This document shows positions 15,049 to 22,415 of a DNA stretch of 64,000 nt, one piece after another (within the stretch, counting starts at the first letter, position 1; each line of letters begins with the position of its first letter). The notes under the pieces are model-generated. The model did not search any database. It worked only from the letters and a program-made list of their open reading frames with translations, and had not been told where the DNA came from. The DNA is taken from contig CAWERW010000016.1 in NCBI GenBank assembly GCA_963811595.1, positions 402,875 through 466,874 of the forward strand, given 5' to 3'. The DNA is from DASQFQ01 sp963811595. GTDB taxonomy: Bacteria > Actinomycetota > Thermoleophilia > Solirubrobacterales > Solirubrobacteraceae. The position numbers and the translations under genes were made by a program.

Positions 15049-16274
15049 CGCCAGGTGTAACCGGGGACGGAGCGGGCCGGGAGCGTATCCGGCGGCGCGG
15101 CCGGAGCGGGCTCCGGCGCCGCCGGCGCCTCGCTCGGCATCCACACCGAGAGCACGCAGCCCTCGCCGGGCGCCGATTCGACGCTCAGGTCCCCGCCCGC
15201 CAGCTGCGCGCGCTCGCGCATCCCGGTGACCCCGAAGTGATGGCCCTGCGCGAGCTCCACGAGCTCGTCGGGCACCTCGAAGCCCTGGCCGTCGTCGGCG
15301 ACGGTGAGCACCGCGCGGCCCCCGAGCCGCCGCAGCCGCACCGTCACCTTGCTCGCGCGGGCGTGGCGCTCGACGTTGGCGAGCGCCTCGCGCAGGATCC
15401 ACTCGAGCTCGCGCGACGCGACCGGGTGCAGCTCGCCGACCTCGTCGACCATCAGCTCCACGTGCACGCCGCCGGCCGCGCTCCAGCGCCGCGCTTCCGC
15501 TTCGAGCGCCGCGGTCAGCGGGAGCTGCTCGCCGGCGTCTGAGCGCAGGCCGACGATGATCTCGCGCGCCTCGCGGGTCGCCTGCCGCGCGTCCTCCGCA
15601 AGCCGCCGCGCCTCCTCGGCGGCGCCCTCCGGGTCGCGCTCGATCCGGCGCGCCAGCGCCAGCGCCGCGAAGCCCATGCCCGAGACGGTCTTGGCCAGCG
15701 AGTCGTGCATGTCGCGCGCGAGCCGGGTGCGCTCGGACTGCGTGGCGAGCTCCGCCTCGGTCTCGGCCTGGCGGTCGAGCAGCCCGCGCAGCCCCGCTCC
15801 CGCCGCCGCGATCAGCGGGTAGAAGAACGGCATCACGAGCGTCGCCGCCGCCTCGTCGCGCACGTTCACGACCCAGAAGTAGACGGAGATCAGCATCACC
15901 GAGAACAGCCCGGCCCCCGCCCAGCCGTAGACGAGCCCGCCGAGCAGCGCGGACCCGAGCGTGTAGTAGAAGAACGCCGAGTTGACGCCGGTCAGCAGCA
16001 GGATCAGCGTCGACAGCACGAGCTCCGCCGCCAGGTAGGCCGGGTGGCGCACGAGCGTCGGCCCGACGCGGTCCCAGTAGCGCAGCGGGATGAACGACGT
16101 GACCGCCGCGACGAGGATCGCCGCCGCCGGCAGCGTGCGGTCGCCGTCCTCCCCCCACAGCTCGATCACCGTGATCAGCAGGATCGCCGCGCGGAACGTG
16201 AGGATCCCCTTGCAGGCCGATTCCAGCCAGCCGCCGGCGCCCTGCTCGCCGCGCGCGAGGATCCGCTCAGCCAC
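15045..16274 (-). CDS. Membrane sensor histidine kinase (HisKA_3/NarX type)
   Basis: A 409-aa kinase. About residues 25-155 hold five or six transmembrane helices with little extracytoplasmic sequence, so the input is probably sensed in the membrane. The phosphoacceptor is His190 in RTRLARDMHDSLAKTVSG; the HATPase domain has the N-box LREALANVERHA and G-boxes DDGQGFE and GHHFGVTGMRERA. A Pro/Ala tail ends the chain. It starts 1 bp after tadC ends and overlaps its partner regulator by 4 nt, placing the two-component pair inside the tad operon. Confidence 0.92.
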   Translation of the reverse strand: MAERILARGEQGAGGWLESACKGILTFRAAILLITVIELWGEDGDRTLPAAAILVAAVTSFIPLRYWDRVGPTLVRHPAYLAAELVLSTLILLLTGVNSAFFYYTLGSALLGGLVYGWAGAGLFSVMLISVYFWVVNVRDEAAATLVMPFFYPLIAAAGAGLRGLLDRQAETEAELATQSERTRLARDMHDSLAKTVSGMGFAALALARRIERDPEGAAEEARRLAEDARQATREAREIIVGLRSDAGEQLPLTAALEAEARRWSAAGGVHVELMVDEVGELHPVASRELEWILREALANVERHARASKVTVRLRRLGGRAVLTVADDGQGFEVPDELVELAQGHHFGVTGMRERAQLAGGDLSVESAPGEGCVLSVWMPSEAPAAPEPAPAAPPDTLPARSVPGYTWR

Positions 16275-17165
16275 CTAGAGGACCCCCGAGTCGAGGATGT
16301 CGGTGCCGAGGATCATCGACGCGAGGATGAGGATGACCGAGCCGGGGACGATCAGCGTCGTCACGATCAGCGAGATCCGCGGCGCCGCCCGCGCGGCCTT
16401 GCGGCGAGCGTTCTGGGCGGCGCTGCGCCGCATGTCGAGCGCGATGTCGTTGAGCGCCTCCGACAGCGGCACGCCGAGCTCCTCGGCCTGGAGCTGCGCG
16501 CCCACGAACGTCGACAGCGACTCGGACTGGTTGCGGTCGCGGAGGGCGAGGAACGCGTCGCGGCGGGTCGCGCCGAGGTCCATCTGCCGCAGCGCCATCA
16601 GGATCTCCTCGCCTCCCGGGCCGCCGAGCGACTCGGCCACGCGCTGCAGCGCCGAGCGGTAGCCGAGGCCCGCGCGCACGGTCACCGCGAGGATGTCGAG
16701 GAAGTCCGGCAGGTCGCGCTCGATCCGCTCCTGGCGCAGGCGGCCGGCGCGCGAGAGGTAGACGTCGGGCCCGAACCAGCCCATGGCCACGGCGAGGAAC
16801 GCGATCAGCCACGAGCCGCCGAGCAGGGCGAGGAAGCCGAAGATGGCGCCGCTCAGCAGCGCGAGCGCGCCCTTGAGGCCGATGAAGCGCTGCACGGTCA
16901 GGCCGCCGGGGCGCCCGGCGAGGTCGAGCCGGCGGGCGATCGCCTCGCGGCGGCTGAGGCGGATCCCCGGCGCCAGGCGCGGGCCGAGGCGGACGGCGAG
17001 CCGCTCGATCAGGCGCCGGATCAGCGAGCGGCGGCCGCTCGAGGTCTCGACGCCGGTGCGGGCCGCGAGCCGGTCGACCGGGCCGCGGTCGAGCAGCAGC
17101 GGCACCGACAGCAGCGCGCAGGTGAGGCAGAGGACGACGAGGGCGCCCGCGAGCAGCGGCGTCAC
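16275..17165 (-). CDS. tadC: Tad pilus inner-membrane platform protein TadC
   Basis: A 296-aa type II secretion F-domain protein. The F domain is seen in RDLPDFLDILAVTVRAGLGYRSALQRVAESL (about residues 158-190) and in LGVPLSEALNDIAL; hydrophobic segments occur at the N-terminus (about 5-25), about 100-135 and at the C-terminus (VTTLIVPGSVILILASMIL). It pairs with TadB to form the platform that couples ATPase motion to pilin insertion. The GTG start overlaps the tadB stop by 4 nt; the longer reading frame upstream is a shadow of tadB. Confidence 0.92.
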   Translation of the reverse strand: MTPLLAGALVVLCLTCALLSVPLLLDRGPVDRLAARTGVETSSGRRSLIRRLIERLAVRLGPRLAPGIRLSRREAIARRLDLAGRPGGLTVQRFIGLKGALALLSGAIFGFLALLGGSWLIAFLAVAMGWFGPDVYLSRAGRLRQERIERDLPDFLDILAVTVRAGLGYRSALQRVAESLGGPGGEEILMALRQMDLGATRRDAFLALRDRNQSESLSTFVGAQLQAEELGVPLSEALNDIALDMRRSAAQNARRKAARAAPRISLIVTTLIVPGSVILILASMILGTDILDSGVL

Positions 17166-18094
17166 ACGTCCACCTTCGTCGTGGCCCGGATCAGCACGAA
17201 CGCGATCGCCCACAGCGTGCCGGCGGCGCCGAGCGCGAGCAGGCCGGCGAGCGACGACGTCATCTCGCGCATGACGCCGGGCGTGAGCACGTTCATCATC
17301 ACGATCGCCGCGATGCCGATGCCGGCCACGATGTAGGACGTGAAGACCGAGCCGGAGAGCACGGTGCGGATCTCGCGGATCAGGTCCTTGCGCGCCTCGA
17401 GCGTCCCGCCCAGCTCCTGCAGCGCGCGCACGGTGTCACCGCCGGCGCGCTGCTGGATGATGATCGTCGTCATCAACACGGCGACCTCGCGCGACGGCAG
17501 GCGCTCCTGCAGCCGCTCGAGCGCGCGGTCCAGCGGCTGGCCGAGCCGCATCTCCTGCACGACGGCGGCCATCTCCGCGCCCGCGGGGTCGTCGAGCTCC
17601 TTCGCGGCCATCTGCACCGCGCCGGCGATCGAGAGGCCGGCCTGCGTGCCGTTGGAGAGCATCCGCGCGAGGTCGGGGAGCTGGTCCATGAACGCGTCGC
17701 GGCGCTTGCCCCGCGCCCGCTCGACGTACCAGCGCAGCCCCGCGACGACGAAGACGTAGCCGAGGATGAACGCGACGAGCGGCGGCGTCAGCAGCGTCAG
17801 CACCATCCCCGCCAGCAACCCGCCGACGACCACGATCGCGACGAAGTCGACCGGCGACAGCGGCCCGCCCGAGGAGCGCAGCCACTGCGCGAGCCGCTGC
17901 CCCTTGCTCGTGCGCCGCAGGGCGGCGTCGATCCGCTCGAGCGCGGCGCGGACCGCGCTGCCGCCGCCGTCCTCGCGCCCGCGGGCGGCGAGCGCCGCCC
18001 GGCGGTTGGAGCCGCTGAGCCACAGCGCCGCGCCGAGCATCCCGAGCGCGAGCACCGCGAGCAGCAGGATCAGCGCGAGCGCGTCCTTCTGCAT
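17162..18094 (-). CDS. tadB: Tad pilus inner-membrane platform protein TadB
   Basis: A 310-aa F-domain protein: N-terminal membrane helix (ALILLLAVLALGMLGAALWL), a helical pair near 85-130, then DQLPDLARMLSNGTQAGLSIAGAVQMAAKEL as the F-domain core and two C-terminal helices (SYIVAGIGIAAIVMMNVL, LLALGAAGTLWAIAFVLI). The ATG has a GGAGG ribosome binding site that belongs to the second 165-bp element (18096-18260), so the element sits between tadA and tadB and could set TadB/TadC levels relative to the ATPase. Confidence 0.93.
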   Translation of the reverse strand: MQKDALALILLLAVLALGMLGAALWLSGSNRRAALAARGREDGGGSAVRAALERIDAALRRTSKGQRLAQWLRSSGGPLSPVDFVAIVVVGGLLAGMVLTLLTPPLVAFILGYVFVVAGLRWYVERARGKRRDAFMDQLPDLARMLSNGTQAGLSIAGAVQMAAKELDDPAGAEMAAVVQEMRLGQPLDRALERLQERLPSREVAVLMTTIIIQQRAGGDTVRALQELGGTLEARKDLIREIRTVLSGSVFTSYIVAGIGIAAIVMMNVLTPGVMREMTSSLAGLLALGAAGTLWAIAFVLIRATTKVDV

Positions 18095-18095
18095 C

Positions 18096-18260
18096 AGTGG
18101 TTCCTCCGGTGGGTCCGCGCGTGCTCGAGCGGGATGCAGGCGGATGCCTGGCAAGGACGCAGGGAGGGTGCCAGGGCGGAGCCCTTGCCCCGACCGAGGA
18201 CACCGCCAGGCGCCGGCTGCGCCCGTCCGAGTGCGTGGGGATCCGCCGGAGGGGCCACTA
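18096..18260 (-). repeat. 165-bp intercistronic element, copy 2 (candidate structured RNA)
   Basis: Same length and order as copy 1 at 13075-13239, with 13 substitutions and no indels. Its first codon TAG is the tadA stop and its last GGAGG is the tadB ribosome binding site. Against copy 1, the stem pair C-G becomes G-C (CGGC/GCCG to CGGG/CCCG), the pair next to GCCTGGC changes from U-G to G-U, and one G-C becomes G-U, so the predicted fold is kept. Other changes fall in loops or at the hairpin, where one mismatch is repaired and another made. Confidence 0.8.
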
Positions 18261-19601
18261 GGAGGCCGTCCGCACGGGGGTCTGCTCGAGGTCGGCCTCG
18301 GGGCCGAACTCGGGAGGAACCTCCAGCCCCATCTGCACGAGCCGGAGGTGGATCGCGGGCGGGAGCGGGAAGTGGCGGAAGCCGCCGGTGACCTTGCGGT
18401 CGGGGCCGATCGGGTCGGCCTCGAAGCGCGCGACGGTGCCGAGGCGGAACGTCTCGCGGCGCGAGGACGCGACGATCGCGACCTCGGCGATCCGGCGCTT
18501 GCCGTCGGCGAAGCGGTCGATCTGGACGATCACGTGGATCGCCGAGTTGATCTGGTCGCGCAGCGCCTCGAACGGGATGTGGAGGTCGCTCATCGTCGCC
18601 AGCGTCTCGAGGCGGTGGATCGCGTCGTCGGGCGAGTTGGCGTGCACCGTGACCAGCGAGCCCTCGTGGCCGGTGTTGAGCGCCTGCAGCATGTCGAGCG
18701 TCTCCGCCCCGCGGACCTCGCCGACGATGATGCGGTCCGGGCGCATGCGCAGCGAGTTGCGCACGAGGTCGCGGATCGACACCTCGCCCTTGCCCTCGAC
18801 GTTGGACGGGCGGGCCTCGAGCGTCACCACGTGCGGCTGCTGGAGGCGCAGCTCGGCGTTGTCCTCGACGGTGATGATGCGCTCGCTGGCGGGGACGGCG
18901 GCCGACAGCGCGTTGAGCAGCGTCGTCTTGCCCGCGCCGGTGCCGCCGGAGATGACGACGTTGAGCTTGCCCTCGACGAGCGAGCGCATCAGCTGCGCGG
19001 TCGGCGCGTCGACCGACTTCAGCTCGGTCAGCTGGTCGAGCGTGAACAGCCGCGGGAAGCGCCGGATCGTCATCGTCGGCCCGCGCAGGGCGAGCGGCGG
19101 GATGATCACGTTGACGCGCTCGCCGGTGGGCAGGCGGGCGTCGACCATCGGGCTCGACTCGTCGACGCGCCGGTTCACCTGCGACACGATGCGGTCGATC
19201 GTCTGGTAGAGCTGGCCCTCGTCCGTGAACGTGATGTCGGCGCGCTCGAGCCGGCCGTCGCGCTCGAGGAAGACCTCGTCGGGCCCGTTGACCATGATCT
19301 CCGTCACCGACGGGTCGGCGAGCAGCGGCTCGAGCACGCCGAGCCCGATCGCCTCGTCGATCACGCGCCGGATCAGCCGCGTGCGCTCCGCGGTCGAGAG
19401 CACGGGGCCCTCGCGCGAGACCATCCGCCCGACCACGCGCTCGAGCCGCGCGCGGCGCTGCGCGGTCGACAGCTCGGCGATCTCGGAGAGGTTGACCTCC
19501 TCGAGCAGGCGCCGGCGGTAGTAGGAGACGCCGTCGCCGTCGTCGCCGTTCGAGCGCCCGGGGCCCGGCTCCTCGCCCGCGATGCGGTCGCGCAGGCCCA
19601 T
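18258..19601 (-). CDS. tadA: Tad pilus assembly ATPase TadA/CpaF
   Basis: A 447-aa secretion ATPase of the VirB11/CpaF type that powers pilus assembly at the inner face of the membrane. Walker A ISGGTGAGKTTLL has the catalytic Lys225; the Asp box ITVEDNAELRL, His box and Walker B region RPDRIIVGEVRGAETLDMLQAL, and NTGHEGSLVTVHANSP follow. The N-terminal domain with VTEIMVNGPDEVFLERDG is typical. The ATG overlaps the upstream tadE stop by 4 nt; the TAG stop is the first codon of the second 165-bp element. Confidence 0.96.
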   Translation of the reverse strand: MGLRDRIAGEEPGPGRSNGDDGDGVSYYRRRLLEEVNLSEIAELSTAQRRARLERVVGRMVSREGPVLSTAERTRLIRRVIDEAIGLGVLEPLLADPSVTEIMVNGPDEVFLERDGRLERADITFTDEGQLYQTIDRIVSQVNRRVDESSPMVDARLPTGERVNVIIPPLALRGPTMTIRRFPRLFTLDQLTELKSVDAPTAQLMRSLVEGKLNVVISGGTGAGKTTLLNALSAAVPASERIITVEDNAELRLQQPHVVTLEARPSNVEGKGEVSIRDLVRNSLRMRPDRIIVGEVRGAETLDMLQALNTGHEGSLVTVHANSPDDAIHRLETLATMSDLHIPFEALRDQINSAIHVIVQIDRFADGKRRIAEVAIVASSRRETFRLGTVARFEADPIGPDRKVTGGFRHFPLPPAIHLRLVQMGLEVPPEFGPEADLEQTPVRTAS

Positions 19602-19948
19602 CAGGAAGGCAGCTCCGCGGAGCGGGTGGCGGTGAGCTCCTTGGTGGTCAGGAGCCCGGGGATCAGCAGCGGCATGCGCACCTTCACCGTCGCGCGGTCG
19701 CCGTCGATCTCGATCTTCTCGATGTTCTTCTGCAGCGGCGTGGAGAGCGCGTTGCGGGCGGCCTTCTTCGGGTCCCCGCCACGGCCCTCGACGCGGCTGG
19801 CGGTGCGCGCCGCGTTCGAGACCTGCGTGTAGGTCCACGCGGCGAGCGCGATCTGCCACACGATCACCGTCACCGTCATCAGCCAGAACAGCATCCCCAT
19901 CAGCTCCGCGGAGGCCTGGCCCGACTCGCCGGCGAGCCGCGCCCTCAT
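19601..19948 (-). CDS. tadE: TadE-like pseudopilin
   Basis: A 115-aa minor pilin. A short basic leader MRARLAGESG is followed by the prepilin-peptidase site G|QASAELMG with Glu at +5, a hydrophobic helix (MLFWLMTVTVIVWQIALAAW) and TYTQVSNAARTASRVEG, the TadE signature. The C-terminal about 60 residues form an extracytoplasmic domain. Both ends overlap neighbours by 4 nt (TadZ-TadE fusion upstream, tadA downstream). Confidence 0.88.
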   Translation of the reverse strand: MRARLAGESGQASAELMGMLFWLMTVTVIVWQIALAAWTYTQVSNAARTASRVEGRGGDPKKAARNALSTPLQKNIEKIEIDGDRATVKVRMPLLIPGLLTTKELTATRSAELPS

Positions 19949-21576
19949 GACTTGTCCTTGTCCGGCGTCGGCGTCGGGATCTGCGAGTCCGGCAGCGGCT
20001 CGTCCTCCACCGACGTCGAGGCGTGGTCGGAGACCTTGAACGGGCTGGCGAGGCCCGGCAGCACGACGGGGACGTTCAGGCGCACGTTCACGGTGACGGG
20101 GTCGTTCTTGTCGATCTCGATCTTCGCGTCCTTGCGCCACGCCTTCGGGAGGTCCTCCTCCGCGGCGTCACGGTACGGCTTGTCCTTCTTGGTGTCGACC
20201 GTGTTGACGGCGAGCTCGCGTGCGCCCTCCCGCGCCGCGTGGCCGGCCAGCAGGTACGTGTAGCCGAACAGGCCGACCTGCCACAGCGCGAGCACCACGA
20301 GCCCGAGCACCGGCAGCAGGCCCATGACCTCGGCGCTGCCCTGGCCGCGCTCGCCGCCCAGCCGCGCGAGGAGGCCGCGCGGCTCGGAGGGGTCGGGCTC
20401 GGGCTCCTCGCCCGAGACGGGGCGCGCGTCGGCCTCGTTGAGCAGGTTGTCGAAGCTCGCGCGGACCTTCGCGTCCTCCATACGTGCCGGTGTACCCGTA
20501 TTCACAGCGGCCTCGAAGGCGGAGAAGTCGGCGGGGATGGTCGTCTTGGCGAGCTTGCCGGCCACGACCTTGCGCGCGAGGTCGGGCTGGACCTCGAGCT
20601 TGCGCGAGGCGCGGTTGAGCACGACGAGCACGTCCTCGTCGTCCTCGCGCACCTGCAGGCGCTTCCACAGGTCGAGCAGGCGCCGGACGCCGCGCAGCGA
20701 GGCGACGTCGGGCTGGGTGACGATGAGCACGCGGTTGGCGATCTCGGCCCCGATCGCGCTCGCCTCGGAGACGTTGGCGCCGAGGTCGACGATCGTCAGC
20801 GCGTGGCGCGCCTTGACCGCGCTGAGGATCGGCCGCGCGACCAGCGCGTCGACCTCCTCGGCCCGCTCGCCGTCGTCGGGCGCGAGCAGCACCCGGAAGC
20901 CCTCCTTGTGCGTGTACAGCGTCTCCTGCAGGTGGCGCACGGAGATCTCGTCGGCGACCTCGACGAGGTCGACCACCGAGCGGCGGTAGGGCATGTCGAG
21001 GAACGAGCGGAAGTCGCCCTTCTGGAGGTCGAAGTCGACGATGCAGACGGGCCGCCCGGGCGCGGCGCGCACCGCGGCGAGCGCGAGCTGGAGGCAGACG
21101 GTGGTGGTGCCGACGCCGCCCTTGGCGCCGGCCACGGCGATCAGCTGGCCGCCGAGCGCGCCGGCGGCCGACTCCTCCCCGGCGACGCGGTCGCGCATCG
21201 TGCGCGACCACTGCGAGGCGGCGCGCACGGACGACTCGAGCTGCTCGAGCGAGAGCGGGAGCGAGACGACGTCGCGCAGCCCGGCGTGCATCGCGGCGCG
21301 CAGCAGGTCCGGCGAGTCGTCGGCGGCGATCAGCACGAGGCCGATCTCGGGGAAGCTCGAGGCGATGTCGCGCGCGACCTCGAGCACGGGCACCGCGCCG
21401 AGCGCGTCGTGCAGGATGACGACGTCGACCTCGAGCCGGCGCAGCGCGCGCGCGAGCTCCTCGGCGTCGCCGACCCGGTCGACCACCTGCAGCTCCTCGC
21501 CCTCGCCGGCGAGCGCCGACGCGCTCTGCGCGAGCTCGGGGTCGGCGATCGCGAGCAGCAGGCGGTGCTGGGTCAT
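19945..21576 (-). CDS. TadZ/CpaE ATPase fused to a TadE-like pseudopilin
   Basis: A 543-aa chain with two parts. Residues 1 to about 120 form a receiver-like domain (VDVVILHDALG; the phospho-Asp context is degenerate), and about 145-385 a MinD/CpaE ATPase with the deviant Walker A AGAKGGVGTTT (Lys152) and VCIVDFDLQKGDF. After a linker, GERG|QGSAEVMG (Gly411-Gln412) is a complete prepilin-peptidase site, followed by a hydrophobic helix and GHAAREGARELA, the TadE signature, to residue 543. TadZ normally places the pilus machine at a pole, while TadE is exported; cleavage at 411 would separate them. The frame runs unbroken, so this is not an assembly split. It overlaps cpaB and tadE by 4 nt each. 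Confidence 0.9.
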   Translation of the reverse strand: MTQHRLLLAIADPELAQSASALAGEGEELQVVDRVGDAEELARALRRLEVDVVILHDALGAVPVLEVARDIASSFPEIGLVLIAADDSPDLLRAAMHAGLRDVVSLPLSLEQLESSVRAASQWSRTMRDRVAGEESAAGALGGQLIAVAGAKGGVGTTTVCLQLALAAVRAAPGRPVCIVDFDLQKGDFRSFLDMPYRRSVVDLVEVADEISVRHLQETLYTHKEGFRVLLAPDDGERAEEVDALVARPILSAVKARHALTIVDLGANVSEASAIGAEIANRVLIVTQPDVASLRGVRRLLDLWKRLQVREDDEDVLVVLNRASRKLEVQPDLARKVVAGKLAKTTIPADFSAFEAAVNTGTPARMEDAKVRASFDNLLNEADARPVSGEEPEPDPSEPRGLLARLGGERGQGSAEVMGLLPVLGLVVLALWQVGLFGYTYLLAGHAAREGARELAVNTVDTKKDKPYRDAAEEDLPKAWRKDAKIEIDKNDPVTVNVRLNVPVVLPGLASPFKVSDHASTSVEDEPLPDSQIPTPTPDKDKS

Positions 21577-22286
21577 CTCAGCTCGGGCCGCGTGTAGGTC
21601 CGCTCGTCCTTCTTCAGCGGGGTCTCGTCGCCCTGGCGTCGCAGCGCGAGCCGGACCTCCTGGGCGAACGACTCCGCCTCGGTGACCCGGAGCTGCTCCT
21701 TCGGGGTGAGCGCGAACGTCACCGGCACGACCTGGGTCGGGTCGGACTCGGCCTGCTGGACCCCGCGGCCGCCCTTGAGCTGCGCCTGGCCGACCTCGAT
21801 CACGCGGGCGGCGGCCACGACGACGGTCGACTTCGGCGGGATGCCGCGCTGCGAGTCGCCCTCGAACGTGCTCACGATGTCGACCACCGAGCCGGGGTCG
21901 AGCTTGCCCGCGACGCCGGTCTCGGCGTCGACGAGGATCGCGACCTCGCGCTGGCCCGGCGAGAGCTGTGGCGGCGCGATCAGCATGTCCGCCTGCAGCA
22001 GCGAGTCCTCGTTGAGGTCGGAGGCGGCGACGCGGCCGACGAGCTCGCTGCGGTTGCGCAGCGCGCTCTCCGGCGCCCAGCGCTCGGGCATGGTGATCTC
22101 GGTGACGGCCCCATCGGGGATGGACTCGAACGCCTTCACCGGCTTGGAGAGCGCGAGCAGCTTGATCTTGGGATCGACCTCCGTGCGCACGTCGGCGACG
22201 TAGGAGGCGATCAGGACGAAGACCGCGAGCAGCCCCAGCCCCGAGAGGACGAGCAGGAGCAGGCCGCGGCGTTGACGTGGATTCAT
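21573..22286 (-). CDS. cpaB: Flp pilus assembly protein CpaB
   Basis: A 237-aa periplasmic-side protein: membrane helix LLLLVLSGLGLLAVFVLIASYV near the N-terminus, then a SAF-like domain (VKAFESIPDGAVTEITMPERW, GRVAASDLNEDSLLQADML) and an RcpC/CpaB domain (GQREVAILVDAETGVAGKLDPGSVVDIV, PVTFALTPKEQLRVTEAESFA). It heads the tad operon. An AAAATA at 22295-22300, reading TATTTT on the minus strand, could be its -10, with an unusually short leader. Confidence 0.92.
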   Translation of the reverse strand: MNPRQRRGLLLLVLSGLGLLAVFVLIASYVADVRTEVDPKIKLLALSKPVKAFESIPDGAVTEITMPERWAPESALRNRSELVGRVAASDLNEDSLLQADMLIAPPQLSPGQREVAILVDAETGVAGKLDPGSVVDIVSTFEGDSQRGIPPKSTVVVAAARVIEVGQAQLKGGRGVQQAESDPTQVVPVTFALTPKEQLRVTEAESFAQEVRLALRRQGDETPLKKDERTYTRPELR

Positions 22287-22415
22287 CGCAAGTGAAAATA
22301 CGCGCTGTGCAGCGCGATGGAAGGTCCCAACCTCAGGTTGAGCCCTGGTCCCGGACGAATGTTGAGTCCCCGGACCCACGCCCTGCGGCCGGGCCGGGTC
22401 TACCCTGCCGAGACC
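22287..22415. promoter_or_regulatory. Divergent control region of cpaB operon and pilin-hydrolase gene
   Basis: Contains a 16-bp palindrome CGCGCTGTGCAGCGCG (22301-22316) directly upstream of the possible cpaB -10 (22295-22300). Next is AGGTCCCAACCT (22322-22333), the minus-strand Tad box for cpaB, overlapping the 21-bp stretch 22331-22351, whose core AGGTTGAGCCCT faces the plus-strand gene 64 bp away. A TACCCT at 22401-22406 could be its -10, with a leader of a few nucleotides. Confidence 0.55.

Noticed and set aside
11989..18203. Two frames beginning MSSVGARAPP inside the two 165-bp elements, possible leader peptides
   Set aside because: The peptides look alike only because the DNA is nearly identical. 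Both run on without stop into unrelated frames, and the start is not preceded by a ribosome binding site.
18096..18260. Phage or integron attachment site
   Set aside because: No integrase, recombinase or cassette genes are seen anywhere in the window.
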